A stretch of 15,426 bases of DNA from Crocinitomicaceae bacterium. Its GTDB lineage: Bacteria; Bacteroidota; Bacteroidia; Flavobacteriales_D; Crocinitomicaceae. The position numbers and the translations under genes are program-made. The notes under the pieces were generated by a model that was not told the DNA's origin, did no database searches, and was given only the letters and a program-made list of their open reading frames with translations. This document shows, in pieces, positions 1 through 7,196 of the stretch. The stretch's first letter is position 1. Each line of letters opens with the position of its first letter. The stretch is from contig JAURNA010000313.1 in assembly GCA_030830385.1 (NCBI GenBank), positions 1 to 15,426 of the forward strand, given 5' to 3'.

Positions 1-1
1 T

Positions 2-379
2 ACAATTATTTCCAAAGGGATCTCTGCCGGAAAATCACAGAACTCGTACCGTGGACTCGTTCAAATTCACAAAAACGCTCACAACGCCCGTAATTTTTCG
101 CAGTGTGACTCATTGCTGATGACAGACGAGTGCGGCGCACACACATTTCCGTACATCGAATGGAAAAACAGCACCGCCAAAATCGAGCACGAAGCAACAA
201 CTTCTAAAATTGGAGAAGATCAAATATTCTACTGCCTGCAGCGGGGAATTGATGAAGAAAAAGCAATCGGACTAATCGTAAACGGATATTGCAAAGAGGT
301 ACTGAACCAGTTGCCCATGGAATTTGCAGTAGAAGCACAAAAACTATTGACCATCAGCCTGGAAGGCTCAGTTGGATAA
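2..379 (+). CDS. sufB: SufB, Fe-S cluster assembly scaffold (3' end only)
   Basis: This is the last 125 codons of SufB, open to the left edge of the window. SufB is the scaffold subunit of the cytoplasmic SufBC2D complex, on which nascent Fe-S clusters are built. The visible part carries the highly conserved C-terminal block: QCDSLL, then GAHTFPYIE, IEHEATTSKIGEDQ, and a YCLQRGI helical region. Visible Cys35 and Glu64 are 29 residues apart, the same spacing as Cys405 and Glu434 of E. coli SufB, which are important for cluster assembly, so the functional residues appear intact. The gene is followed after 18 nt by sufC and then sufD, the usual suf order. The 5' two-thirds of the gene lies outside the window. 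Identification is secure from the motif block and the neighbours. Confidence 0.97.
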   Translation, partial: TIISKGISAGKSQNSYRGLVQIHKNAHNARNFSQCDSLLMTDECGAHTFPYIEWKNSTAKIEHEATTSKIGEDQIFYCLQRGIDEEKAIGLIVNGYCKEVLNQLPMEFAVEAQKLLTISLEGSVG

Positions 380-397
380 CCAGAAAATCAACAAAAG

Positions 398-1153
398 GTG
401 ATCAAGATAGAAAACTTGCATGCCTCAATCGAGGATAAAGAAATTTTAAAAGGTCTCAACCTTGAAGTAAACGCGGGAGAAGTTCACGCCATTATGGGAC
501 CCAACGGGGCCGGAAAAAGTACCCTAGCATCCGTTCTTGCCGGACGTGACAATTACGAAATCACAGAAGGGAGTATCGATTTTGACGGAAACGATTTGCT
601 CGAAATGGAAGTTGAAGACCGCGCCCGTGAAGGACTGTTTCTCGCCTTCCAGTATCCGGTGGAAATTCCGGGGGTTTCGAACATTAACTTTTTGCGCACT
701 GCCTTGAATGATATTCGTGAGTACCGCGGAGAAGAAGCAATTTCAGCAAAAGACTTCATGGCGCGTGTTCGTGAGAAGTCTGCACTTGTTGAACTCGATG
801 CAAAACTGGCTTCGAGAAGTGTAAACGAAGGATTTTCAGGAGGAGAGAAAAAGCGAAACGAGATTTTTCAAATGGCGATGCTCGAACCGAAACTGGCCAT
901 TCTTGACGAAACGGATTCCGGATTGGACATTGATGCACTGCGCATTGTAGCCAACGGAGTAAACAAATTGAAATCACCAGAAAACGCAATTGTGATAATC
1001 ACGCATTACCAGCGATTACTCGATCACATCGTACCGGATGTGGTTCACGTTCTTTACGATGGACGAATTGTGAAATCCGGCCCGAAAGAGCTAGCTCTTG
1101 AACTCGAGGAGAAAGGATACGACTGGATCAAAGAAGAACTTGCGCAGGCTTAA
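398..1153 (+). CDS. sufC: SufC, ATPase of the SUF Fe-S assembly complex
   Basis: This is the ABC-type ATPase of the SufBC2D complex, 251 aa, cytoplasmic, which powers conformational change of the SufB-SufD scaffold. All ABC motifs are visible: Walker A GPNGAGKST (34-42), Q-loop Gln85 in FQYPVEIPG, signature SGGEK (147-151) followed by the SufC-typical KRNEIFQMA, Walker B LAILDE ending at Glu171, D-loop SGLDID, and the H-loop histidine at 203 (ITHYQ). The start is GTG. It is preferred because MIKIENLH places the first beta strand exactly where SufC proteins begin and there is no suitable in-frame ATG nearby. The upstream region is A-rich without a clear Shine-Dalgarno sequence, as is usual in Bacteroidota. 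Gaps of 18 nt to sufB and 1 nt to sufD indicate one operon. Confidence 0.97.
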   Translation: MIKIENLHASIEDKEILKGLNLEVNAGEVHAIMGPNGAGKSTLASVLAGRDNYEITEGSIDFDGNDLLEMEVEDRAREGLFLAFQYPVEIPGVSNINFLRTALNDIREYRGEEAISAKDFMARVREKSALVELDAKLASRSVNEGFSGGEKKRNEIFQMAMLEPKLAILDETDSGLDIDALRIVANGVNKLKSPENAIVIITHYQRLLDHIVPDVVHVLYDGRIVKSGPKELALELEEKGYDWIKEELAQA

Positions 1154-1154
1154 C

Positions 1155-2420
1155 ATGGAAACCATCAACAAGACATCGCACGCCTTTATTTCTGACCTGA
1201 ACCCAACGGAAATCGGAATTCATCCCTCTGTTCTGGAAGCAGCTAACGAAACCTTGAGTTCAACTCAGATTCCGACCACCCGAGTTGAAGCCTGGAAATA
1301 TACGCGCGTTGCCCAATTGGGAAAGCGAAAATTTCAGAAAGGATCAGATTCTGTTGATTCAATCGATGGTTTCCGCCTCGAAAACACACAAGGTCCGCTC
1401 GTATTTGTAAACGGCCAATTCTCAGAAGCACTATCAGACACGAGCTCGATAGCAAAAGGAATCACAGCTCAGCCACTTTCATCCCTCGGAAGCAATGCTC
1501 TTCCAACAAGCATCGTTCCGCTTCACCATGAACTTTTTCACGCAATAAATACGGTACACCTAAACGACGGAGTTCGGATTACCATTGACAAAAACAGTCA
1601 GCACAAACAACCTGTACACATCATTCATGTAGTGTCGGGAGAAGACGTAATGGCCAACTTCAAAACCGTTTTGCATTGTGGAGCGTTCTCCGAAGCAGGT
1701 ATGGTTCAAAGCTTTGTTTCACTGAATGATTCAAATGGATTCGTGAATGCAACCCATGAAATCTTCGTTGAGGAAAATGCACATTTCAACCTGGATAAAA
1801 TCCAGAATGAATCGCCGGGAAACACACACATTGGCACGGATCAAGTGGTTCAGGATGCAAATTCTGTATTCACGATCAACACGATCACTTTGAATGGTGG
1901 CTTGGTTCGTAACAACCTTAGCATTGAGGTAAAGGGACAAAATTGCGAAACCAATCTGAACGGCGCGTATGTATTAGACGGAAAACAACACGTCGATAAT
2001 CACACAACCGTAGATCACAAGGTGGCAAACTGTGTTTCCAACGAATTGTACAAGGGTGTAATTGACGATCATGCAACGGCAGTATTCAACGGGAAGGTCT
2101 TCGTTCGGCAGAATGCACAAAAAATCAATGCTTTTCAATCCAATGGAAACGTATTGCTGAGCGATTCAGGGAGTGTAAACTCCAAGCCTGAACTCGAGAT
2201 TTATGCAGATGACGTTCGCTGTTCGCACGGGTCTACAACCGGACAACTCGATGAGGATGCCATATTTTACCTGAGAGCCCGAGGGCTGTCTGAAAAGTCT
2301 GCACGAAGACTTCTCGTATCTGCTTTTATCGGAGAGGTCATTGAGAAGATTTCCTATCCCGCCTCAAAGGAATACGTTTTCTCAGTACTCTGCGATCGTT
2401 TCGGCTGGAATTTTGATTGA
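1155..2420 (+). CDS. sufD: SufD, Fe-S cluster assembly scaffold
   Basis: SufD is the SufB paralogue that forms the SufB-SufD heterodimer bound to two SufC subunits. It is 421 aa, close to the usual length. The N-terminal region contains the WKYT motif (47-50) typical of SufD, the middle (about 140-345) is the right-handed beta-helix core, and the C-terminal helical region has ADDVRCSHGSTTG followed by IFYLRARGL. His358 in that motif matches the conserved SufD histidine (His360 in E. coli) used in cluster assembly. The ATG at 1155 is chosen over an in-frame ATG 57 nt upstream because it lies 1 nt after the sufC stop. The stop codon abuts the stop of the convergent gene at 2421. No sufS or sufE follows, so the cysteine desulfurase must be encoded elsewhere or upstream. 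Confidence 0.95.
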   Translation: METINKTSHAFISDLNPTEIGIHPSVLEAANETLSSTQIPTTRVEAWKYTRVAQLGKRKFQKGSDSVDSIDGFRLENTQGPLVFVNGQFSEALSDTSSIAKGITAQPLSSLGSNALPTSIVPLHHELFHAINTVHLNDGVRITIDKNSQHKQPVHIIHVVSGEDVMANFKTVLHCGAFSEAGMVQSFVSLNDSNGFVNATHEIFVEENAHFNLDKIQNESPGNTHIGTDQVVQDANSVFTINTITLNGGLVRNNLSIEVKGQNCETNLNGAYVLDGKQHVDNHTTVDHKVANCVSNELYKGVIDDHATAVFNGKVFVRQNAQKINAFQSNGNVLLSDSGSVNSKPELEIYADDVRCSHGSTTGQLDEDAIFYLRARGLSEKSARRLLVSAFIGEVIEKISYPASKEYVFSVLCDRFGWNFD

Positions 2421-2978
2421 TCAGGCCGAAAGATCCCGATCAATGTCCTTGATACAAATGGCAATGTCCTGAAGAATTTGCATCTTCTGCTCGTCTTTCG
2501 GAGCATCACTTTCCATGAAATTTTTGAGATGCAGCTGACATTCCAGCAGGTTTTCTTCCATGAACGGTCCTTCCAGATTTTCGATGATTGTCAGGCAATC
2601 CAGGGCCTCAAGAAACGATCCGTTCGTTGCAATGAGCACAAAATCATCGATGTAATCACTGAAATCCACCTTCATGTTCCAAATAGCGGATAGGGCTACT
2701 GAATGAACCGATTCAAAGGCCCCATCGTCCAAAATATCCATCACCTCAACAATCACTGACGTATCCTTGATACTGCAAAGTAATTCGATGAGTTCGTTTT
2801 TGTTCTTTTCACGAAGTTGATCACTCTTGAGCACCTCAAAAATGGGCTTGATCACAGAAGCATCTCCGTATTGTTCGAGCGATTTAATCGCACGGGAAGC
2901 CTTTTTACCATCGCCGGAAGAAATATCCGCTAGAATACTGGCGATCTTTTGTTTACGTTGTTTGTCAACCTTTGCCAT
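2421..2978 (-). CDS. HEAT-like helical repeat protein
   Basis: This is a 185 aa, cytoplasmic, acidic protein without signal peptide or membrane segment. It is built of repeated amphipathic helix pairs: the stretch KKASRAIKSLEQYGDASVIKPIFEVL (split here only by eye into two helices around residues 24-50) reads as a classical HEAT repeat, followed by similar units at about 55-80 and 85-110. HEAT repeats mediate protein-protein contacts; no catalytic motif is visible and no specific function can be given. Two further in-frame ATGs lie upstream (2999 and 3020). I prefer 2978 because a TATCTTTG promoter box sits at 2994-2987, between the ATGs, so a transcript from it could only use the inner start. 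The gene is divergent from the lipoprotein gene at 3049 and ends directly against sufD. Confidence 0.75.
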   Translation of the reverse strand: MAKVDKQRKQKIASILADISSGDGKKASRAIKSLEQYGDASVIKPIFEVLKSDQLREKNKNELIELLCSIKDTSVIVEVMDILDDGAFESVHSVALSAIWNMKVDFSDYIDDFVLIATNGSFLEALDCLTIIENLEGPFMEENLLECQLHLKNFMESDAPKDEQKMQILQDIAICIKDIDRDLSA

Positions 2979-2986
2979 AGCGGCGG

Positions 2987-2994
2987 CAAAGATA
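2987..2994 (-). promoter_or_regulatory. Promoter -7 box for the HEAT-like gene
   Basis: On the minus strand this reads TATCTTTG, a full match to the Bacteroidota -7 element TAnnTTTG. It ends 8 nt before the ATG at 2978. No good -33 TTTG is present 19-20 nt upstream. The call is made by pattern and position only. Confidence 0.5.
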
Positions 2995-3035
2995 CGCATT
3001 TTTTCACCCTGGTCATTCACTTTGGCTTCTTTGAA

Positions 3036-3043
3036 TATATTTG
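3036..3043 (+). promoter_or_regulatory. Promoter -7 box for the solute-binding lipoprotein gene
   Basis: TATATTTG is a full match to TAnnTTTG and ends 5 nt before the ATG at 3049. The -33 region lacks a properly spaced TTTG. With a start site a few bases downstream of the box, the mRNA would begin at or next to the start codon. Confidence 0.5.
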
Positions 3044-3048
3044 CGTTA

Positions 3049-3999
3049 ATGGTAATCTCCTTTTTGCAACGATCTATGCTTTTTGCGCTCCTTTTCGGAC
3101 TCGCAGGTTGCTACATAGACACTGCGCCGATTGAGAAAGGTGAAGTTGTTGTAATTGCTTCTGATTATCTGACTCCTGACGATTCCATCCTGTTTGAAGA
3201 CTACACGAACGATCATGATATTCGGGTTGTCATTCATACGATTTCATGCGATTCGCTCATTTCGGCGCTGGACGAAGCACTATACGACTCCGGTTTTGAT
3301 GTCGTAATGATGAGTTCACTGACCGACGTTCGCAGACTGTACAGCAAGGATATGCTGCATGCCATTTACGAGACTCCGGCAGGTTTTCCAGGAGAATACA
3401 TCTCGTATGATTATGATTATTTCATGGTAGGATACAATCCATTTGTAGTCATTCAAACAACAGACACCCTTCCGGTAATTCAAGAACTGGACGAATTGAA
3501 AACGTTTGAGCACAGGCGCAGCATTACAGACAATCACAGTATTTCGCTTTTGAGTACGTTCCGTACGCGTATGTCGCGTCTTGAGCTGTATGGTTGGGCG
3601 AAAGCATGGTGGAAAAACAGTACGTATGAAAAACCAACCTTGAAGGACAGCGTACCTCGTTATCTCACCCTGCTAACTGATTATTACGATCTACCTGATA
3701 GCATCCGAAGCGCGTTTCCAATATACCACTTTCCACTCGGAAGCGATGACCGATACCGTTTTGAGCCCATTTCTATATGCATCGTACATGATGCTGAAAA
3801 CTACAAGGCAGCACTAGGATTTGTAGAGCACTGGACAAATGCCGGATACAACGCTCTTCTTAATGAGAAACTCCACACAATTCCCGTGTATGAAGGCGGC
3901 GCACTGGAAGGATCAATGTTCCCGATTTCTCCTGAAGAGCAGGAAAATTCGATCCAGTATCACCTTACCACAGAGCGAATCATTCATCGTTTAAAATGA
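3049..3999 (+). CDS. Solute-binding-type lipoprotein (Fe(III) ABC-transporter-like)
   Basis: This is a 316 aa predicted lipoprotein. Residues 1-20 form a signal peptide with lipobox LAGC and acylated Cys21, so it acts in the periplasm attached to a membrane. The mature protein looks like a periplasmic binding protein of the iron(III)/polyamine type: an opening strand VVVIASDY, then FEDYTNDHDIRV, a DVVMMSSLTDVRRLY motif reminiscent of the hinge region of Fe(III)-binding proteins, and a late AALGFVEHWTNAGYNALLNE stretch like the C-terminal helix of that fold. No permease or ATPase gene is nearby, so it is an orphan and its ligand is unknown. The start at 3049 is supported by the promoter box just upstream; an internal Met at 3076 would also leave a lipobox but a shorter n-region. 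The family call is by eye; the lipoprotein call is firmer. Confidence 0.7.
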   Translation: MVISFLQRSMLFALLFGLAGCYIDTAPIEKGEVVVIASDYLTPDDSILFEDYTNDHDIRVVIHTISCDSLISALDEALYDSGFDVVMMSSLTDVRRLYSKDMLHAIYETPAGFPGEYISYDYDYFMVGYNPFVVIQTTDTLPVIQELDELKTFEHRRSITDNHSISLLSTFRTRMSRLELYGWAKAWWKNSTYEKPTLKDSVPRYLTLLTDYYDLPDSIRSAFPIYHFPLGSDDRYRFEPISICIVHDAENYKAALGFVEHWTNAGYNALLNEKLHTIPVYEGGALEGSMFPISPEEQENSIQYHLTTERIIHRLK

Positions 4000-4028
4000 C
4001 TCATTTACACGCTTTTTTAAACCATTTG

Positions 4029-4059
4029 TTTGATTATTAATGTATTTTATCGAAATTTG
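4029..4059 (+). promoter_or_regulatory. Promoter of the small membrane protein gene
   Basis: TTTG at 4029-4032 is followed by exactly 19 nt and then GAAATTTG at 4052-4059, which matches the -33/-7 pattern TTTG-N19-TAnnTTTG except for G in place of T at the first -7 position. It would give a leader of roughly 10-15 nt before the ATG at 4078 and argues against the in-frame ATG at 4030, which overlaps the -33 element. Confidence 0.5.
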
Positions 4060-4077
4060 TGCCAACATCATTCACCG

Positions 4078-4587
4078 ATGGACATAGCTATACAAACCCC
4101 AATTTACACGGATCGATCAAATCCAAATGATCGTTTGAGCCATGTGGTGCTCTCCGTTCACAAGCGGCCTAACTTAACGAAGGCTTTGTTATGCTTGCTT
4201 TTACTTCTTGTCGCGACAGCTGGTTTCGCAATTGTTTTATCTATGCGCCATTCTATGTTAATAGCGGCAACATTCGGTGTCATTACGTTTGTTCTAACGT
4301 TTGCTGTTTATCGTTTCATGAAACGATTCTGTGCGGGAGAATTGAAAGGCGATGCACTGATCCTGCGTAATCTTAACAACCAAAGTATAATTACGAACGT
4401 CAACAGTGTTCGTTACGTGCGCACGTACTTCTTTCTGGGAGTTCAATGTACGCGTCTGCAATGCAAAGTCGATGGTCAGAAGTACACATCTTTATTGATC
4501 GGAAACCCTCCCGGTATCTCTATTTCTACGGAGAACTACCTTCGGGGAATCATTCGTTCGAAAAAAAAGCAAAAGGCAAATCTATAA
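4078..4587 (+). CDS. Small membrane protein with two helices and a soluble C-terminal domain
   Basis: This is a 169 aa protein of unrecognised family. A polar N-terminus (1-33) is followed by two hydrophobic helices at about 34-55 and 58-80 with a short connecting turn, then a basic RFMKRF segment and a soluble domain of about 85 residues rich in alternating hydrophobic residues (strand-like LKGDALILRN, SVRYVRTYFFLG, KYTSLLIG). Such a helical hairpin plus beta-rich tail resembles bacterial PH-like membrane proteins, but I cannot confirm that family. The C-terminus is lysine-rich. The last 16 nt of the gene overlap, in opposite orientation, the 3' strand of the rnpB P1 helix. The upstream start at 4030 is rejected because of the promoter at 4029-4059. 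It lies 78 nt after the lipoprotein gene and probably has its own transcription. Confidence 0.75.
   Translation: MDIAIQTPIYTDRSNPNDRLSHVVLSVHKRPNLTKALLCLLLLLVATAGFAIVLSMRHSMLIAATFGVITFVLTFAVYRFMKRFCAGELKGDALILRNLNNQSIITNVNSVRYVRTYFFLGVQCTRLQCKVDGQKYTSLLIGNPPGISISTENYLRGIIRSKKKQKANL
4561..4574 (-). terminator. Poly-U terminator of rnpB
   Basis: Read on the minus strand, the RNase P RNA ends with the P1 strand GATTTGCCTTT and continues TGC followed by eight T residues (4568-4561). The P1 helix itself cannot act as a simple local hairpin, so this is inferred from the U tract and its position. The same bases encode the lysine-rich end of the opposing membrane protein. Confidence 0.5.
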
Positions 4588-4984
4588 GCCGGATTCTGTA
4601 AACACCTCTGATTGCTCATGGGTGTGTGTCTACCATTTATCTAGCACTGACGTCACCATCAGTGTCCATCAACCTACCCTCCCGGATTGAACGAGTAGCC
4701 CTTTCGAATACCGAAGCATTCTGCCCGGGTTTATTTGGTTTTTCAGCCCGTAAGGTTTACCCGGCGATCGCCGTCACCGACAACCCGGTGGGCTCTTACC
4801 CCACCTTTTCACCCTTACCCGCCTTCGCAAGCTCCGGCAGGCGGTTTAGCTTTCTGTGGCACTTTCTGTATTCGCTCTGAGCAATGCCCGTTGCGAACCC
4901 TTCCTGTTAGGAAGTACGGTACTCTGCGCTGCCCGGACTTTCCTCTCTTCACTCACATGAACAGCGGTAGACCGATTTGCCTTT
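4572..4984 (-). ncRNA. rnpB: RNase P RNA, bacterial class A
   Basis: This is the catalytic RNA of ribonuclease P, which removes 5' leaders from pre-tRNAs; about 413 nt. Read on the minus strand it contains the universally conserved GAGGAAAGTCCGGGC (rc of 4931-4945), AGGGTGAAAAGGTGGGG continuing into GTAAGAGCCCACCG (rc of 4815-4786), and the 3' conserved ACAGAATCCGGCTTATAGA (rc of 4599-4581). The ends are set by helix P1: AAAGGCAAATC (4984-4974) pairs perfectly over 11 bp with GATTTGCCTTT (4582-4572). A TATTTTTG promoter box ends 3 nt before the inferred 5' end. The gene begins 14 nt after the T9SS cargo gene ends, and its 3' end overlaps the convergent membrane protein gene. The several open frames on the plus strand here are spurious. 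Confidence 0.97.
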
Positions 4985-4987
4985 GTA

Positions 4988-4995
4988 CAAAAATA
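4988..4995 (-). promoter_or_regulatory. Promoter -7 box of rnpB
   Basis: The minus strand reads TATTTTTG, a full TAnnTTTG match, lying between the stop codon of the upstream T9SS gene (4999-5001) and the inferred RNA 5' end at 4984. The -33 region falls within the upstream coding sequence and shows no clear TTTG. Confidence 0.65.
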
Positions 4996-4998
4996 CGA

Positions 4999-6087
4999 TT
5001 AGTTCTTCACGAAGCGCTCTACACCCCATTTTCCTTTAGTGTTCCGAAGCAAAAGATAGTACTGACCTGCATTCAATTTACTTACGTCAATGCTTGAATC
5101 CGAAATTTTCAATACTCCGGTGCCCACACGTGTTCCGTCAGCAGCGAGAATCGTGTATGTCCATCCATAACCCGGAACTTTCAGGTGAATTGCGTCAATG
5201 GTTGGATTCGGAGCGATCAAAAAAGAAAGTTCCTGTTCTTCCAGGCTTGCATCAAGTCCAAGGTAACTATCCCGGTACTCAATCCCCGTTACGATCTCTG
5301 TTCCGGAGAAGTCAGACGTTGTAATGCGCATTACAGGCTCCAATTCTCCTGTTGCCCACCATTCGTATTGGGTTGTAAGTGGAATCGGTAATTCAAACCA
5401 GGTTCCTCCAGTACCAAAATCGAAATAGATCGAATCGGTTTCTGTGATTGAATGGCGGATTCGCAAGGCGTCGAATGTTCCATACGGTGTTGTGATTGAC
5501 CCCCAGCCATCGACATGTGAACTGCGCTGGCGGTACTGCTTCCATACAGCGTCAAATAATGGATTCAAATCGAGTTCTGAATGGCCCCGTGAGCTGTAGA
5601 CGTTCCCGTAAAGCATGGGAAATTTGTAGCGTGTTTCGATGGTATCCGATCTGAAGGGGATTTCGTTTCCGTCCACGGTCATAGTATATCCCACCGAGGT
5701 GATTGAATCCGCTGTGTTCCTTGAGATAAGGTGGATTTCATCCAGACTTACCGGAAATATTCCCGAGAGTTGATCCAGTGGAATTGCGTCCGTTTCAGCG
5801 AAATTCGTACCCTGATATACGGGAGGAGCAAACGCCCCGAACATGAATTGCATCAAGTTTGATCCATCGGAGATATCGAAATATTTACGGAGAATCTGTT
5901 CTTCGGCAACCAGGTAAGAGAAATCCCAGGTATAATTCGCGCCTGTTGAAGAATAGTCGATCACGTCGTCCATGGCGCGACTCATGCGCACGGTATCTCC
6001 TGCGTCTGCAAAATCGTTGTTGGTAATTGTGATCTGAGCCCGCGCAGAAATCGCAACAAGCAATAAAAGGAACAGTGAACGTTTCAT
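4999..6087 (-). CDS. Secreted protein with T9SS C-terminal sorting domain
   Basis: This is a 362 aa exported protein. Residues 1-17 are a Sec signal peptide (MKRSLFLLLLVAISARA) with an AxA cleavage site before Gln18. The last 74 residues (289-362) form a type A sorting domain of the type IX secretion system: IAPNP at the start, TILAADGTRVGTG in the middle, the LNAGQYYLLL motif, and a terminal VERFVKN. Such proteins cross the outer membrane through T9SS and are usually anchored on the surface or released. The passenger (18-288) is beta-rich, with a WGSITTPYGTFDALRI segment found in many Bacteroidota secreted proteins, but I recognise no enzyme family. It follows the sigma-factor operon in the same direction with a 31 nt gap, but has a strong promoter of its own at 6102-6133. 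Confidence 0.88.
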   Translation of the reverse strand: MKRSLFLLLLVAISARAQITITNNDFADAGDTVRMSRAMDDVIDYSSTGANYTWDFSYLVAEEQILRKYFDISDGSNLMQFMFGAFAPPVYQGTNFAETDAIPLDQLSGIFPVSLDEIHLISRNTADSITSVGYTMTVDGNEIPFRSDTIETRYKFPMLYGNVYSSRGHSELDLNPLFDAVWKQYRQRSSHVDGWGSITTPYGTFDALRIRHSITETDSIYFDFGTGGTWFELPIPLTTQYEWWATGELEPVMRITTSDFSGTEIVTGIEYRDSYLGLDASLEEQELSFLIAPNPTIDAIHLKVPGYGWTYTILAADGTRVGTGVLKISDSSIDVSKLNAGQYYLLLRNTKGKWGVERFVKN

Positions 6088-6101
6088 GATTGAGGTTTAC
6101 C

Positions 6102-6133
6102 CAAAGATAGACCAAAAATCAGGGTATCGCAAA
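6102..6133 (-). promoter_or_regulatory. Promoter of the T9SS cargo gene
   Basis: On the minus strand TTTG (6133-6130), a 20 nt spacer, and TATCTTTG (6109-6102) form a full match to the Bacteroidota vegetative promoter, the best in this window. The -33 element and part of the spacer lie inside the 3' end of the upstream lipoprotein gene. The -7 box ends 14 nt before the ATG at 6087, giving a short leader of about 10 nt. Confidence 0.7.
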
Positions 6134-7195
6134 CCCGAAATGGGTATTGAAGGAAACCTCCTTCACGTTGCCCTGTTCGTCTGCTACAAAGGCATTTACG
6201 GCACCCTCAATCTTGAAAACATTATCTCCGTAATCGTTGGTTCCATAGTATGTAACGTTCGTTATATCGACGGTAGAAGCGTCGTTATTTGCTAAATCGG
6301 ATGAGTAGGTAACTCCATTTTGCGTCACTTTCACACGAACGTCGAAATCACGCGTTGAAGTCGTAGCCGGTGAATTCTCAAAAAACGAAAGGTCGTTGAT
6401 AAAATATCCGCCAAGTGATCCATCGACGACCATTTTCTTGGATCGAACCACTCCATTCGTGAAGAAAACATCAGCGGACAACTCATAGCTAGATGAATCA
6501 ATGGGTATTTGGAGTTCTGTATTCATCCCCAATAGCTGACCGTCTGCATACCAATTGATTTTATCGATCGGCTTACTGCTTGCTTCTGCCCATACAGTAA
6601 GTATTCCGTTTTGATTCAGGTAATGTTTGATGAAGCAGTTTGCATTGTGCTGATATCCAATGATCAATTCCGAGCACAAATTTACGTATGCACCCGAATA
6701 AAATGTAACATGAGCACATACGTTGTAAATTCCAGGTTCAACAATTTCTACATCCCCGGATCCCATATTGACACCATCTACTACCCAGTCTAAATTCGAT
6801 ATCAAACCGATATTTGGCAGATTGTCCTTGGAAAGGATTGCATAGGGAACGCTGCTCTCAGTTGCTATCTGCAAACCCGATGATTCTGGGATCGTTTTAT
6901 TACGGTCGGGCATGTCTACGAACCCATCATAAATCTCCAACTCAACCGACGTTGATCCATCACTTAGATTGCCTGAGAAAACCGAAACGCCTCGTTCCGT
7001 TTTCCAACTTGTATACATGTACGCGTTGTTATCTCCTGCGACAAGATTGATTTCTTGCCCATCGAGGGTTCCCTCAACACGGAATACAGGACTGTTCTCC
7101 TCCGGCAATTCAATCTGTTTCTTTTTACAGGAAGCAAATGTCACAGTAATCACAGCGATCCAAACGATTGATTTTATCCAGTCTCTTCTCATCAT
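6119..7195 (-). CDS. Envelope lipoprotein, beta-rich, in the ECF sigma operon
   Basis: This is a 358 aa predicted lipoprotein. Residues 1-22 form a signal peptide with basic n-region (MRRDW) and a lipobox-like FASC, giving acylated Cys23 followed by lysines. The mature protein is beta-strand-rich with several Ig/PKD-like stretches (VEPGIYNVCAHVTF at about 153-166; DKINWYADGQLLG later; YELSADVFFTNG). It contains four or five cysteines in the middle region. I recognise no specific family. Its ATG is 1 nt after the stop of the anti-sigma/barrel gene, so the two are almost certainly co-translated, which suggests an envelope partner or target of that system. A second ATG one codon downstream is equally possible. 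Confidence 0.8.
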   Translation of the reverse strand: MMRRDWIKSIVWIAVITVTFASCKKKQIELPEENSPVFRVEGTLDGQEINLVAGDNNAYMYTSWKTERGVSVFSGNLSDGSTSVELEIYDGFVDMPDRNKTIPESSGLQIATESSVPYAILSKDNLPNIGLISNLDWVVDGVNMGSGDVEIVEPGIYNVCAHVTFYSGAYVNLCSELIIGYQHNANCFIKHYLNQNGILTVWAEASSKPIDKINWYADGQLLGMNTELQIPIDSSSYELSADVFFTNGVVRSKKMVVDGSLGGYFINDLSFFENSPATTSTRDFDVRVKVTQNGVTYSSDLANNDASTVDITNVTYYGTNDYGDNVFKIEGAVNAFVADEQGNVKEVSFNTHFGFAIP

Positions 7196-7196
7196 G

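Noticed and set aside
1098..1154. Longer sufD start overlapping sufC by 56 nt
   Set aside because: The extra 19 residues are very basic and unlike SufD N-termini, and the ATG at 1155 directly follows the sufC stop.
3989..4022. Inverted repeat GTTTAAAA ... TTTTAAAC with an 18 nt loop after the lipoprotein gene
   Set aside because: The stem is 8 bp, almost entirely A-T, with a large loop, so it would be a weak hairpin; possible terminator but not supported enough to annotate.
4626..5097. Open reading frames on the plus strand between the membrane protein and the T9SS gene
   Set aside because: They lie antisense within rnpB, whose conserved motifs and P1 helix are clear; the peptides show no protein-like features.
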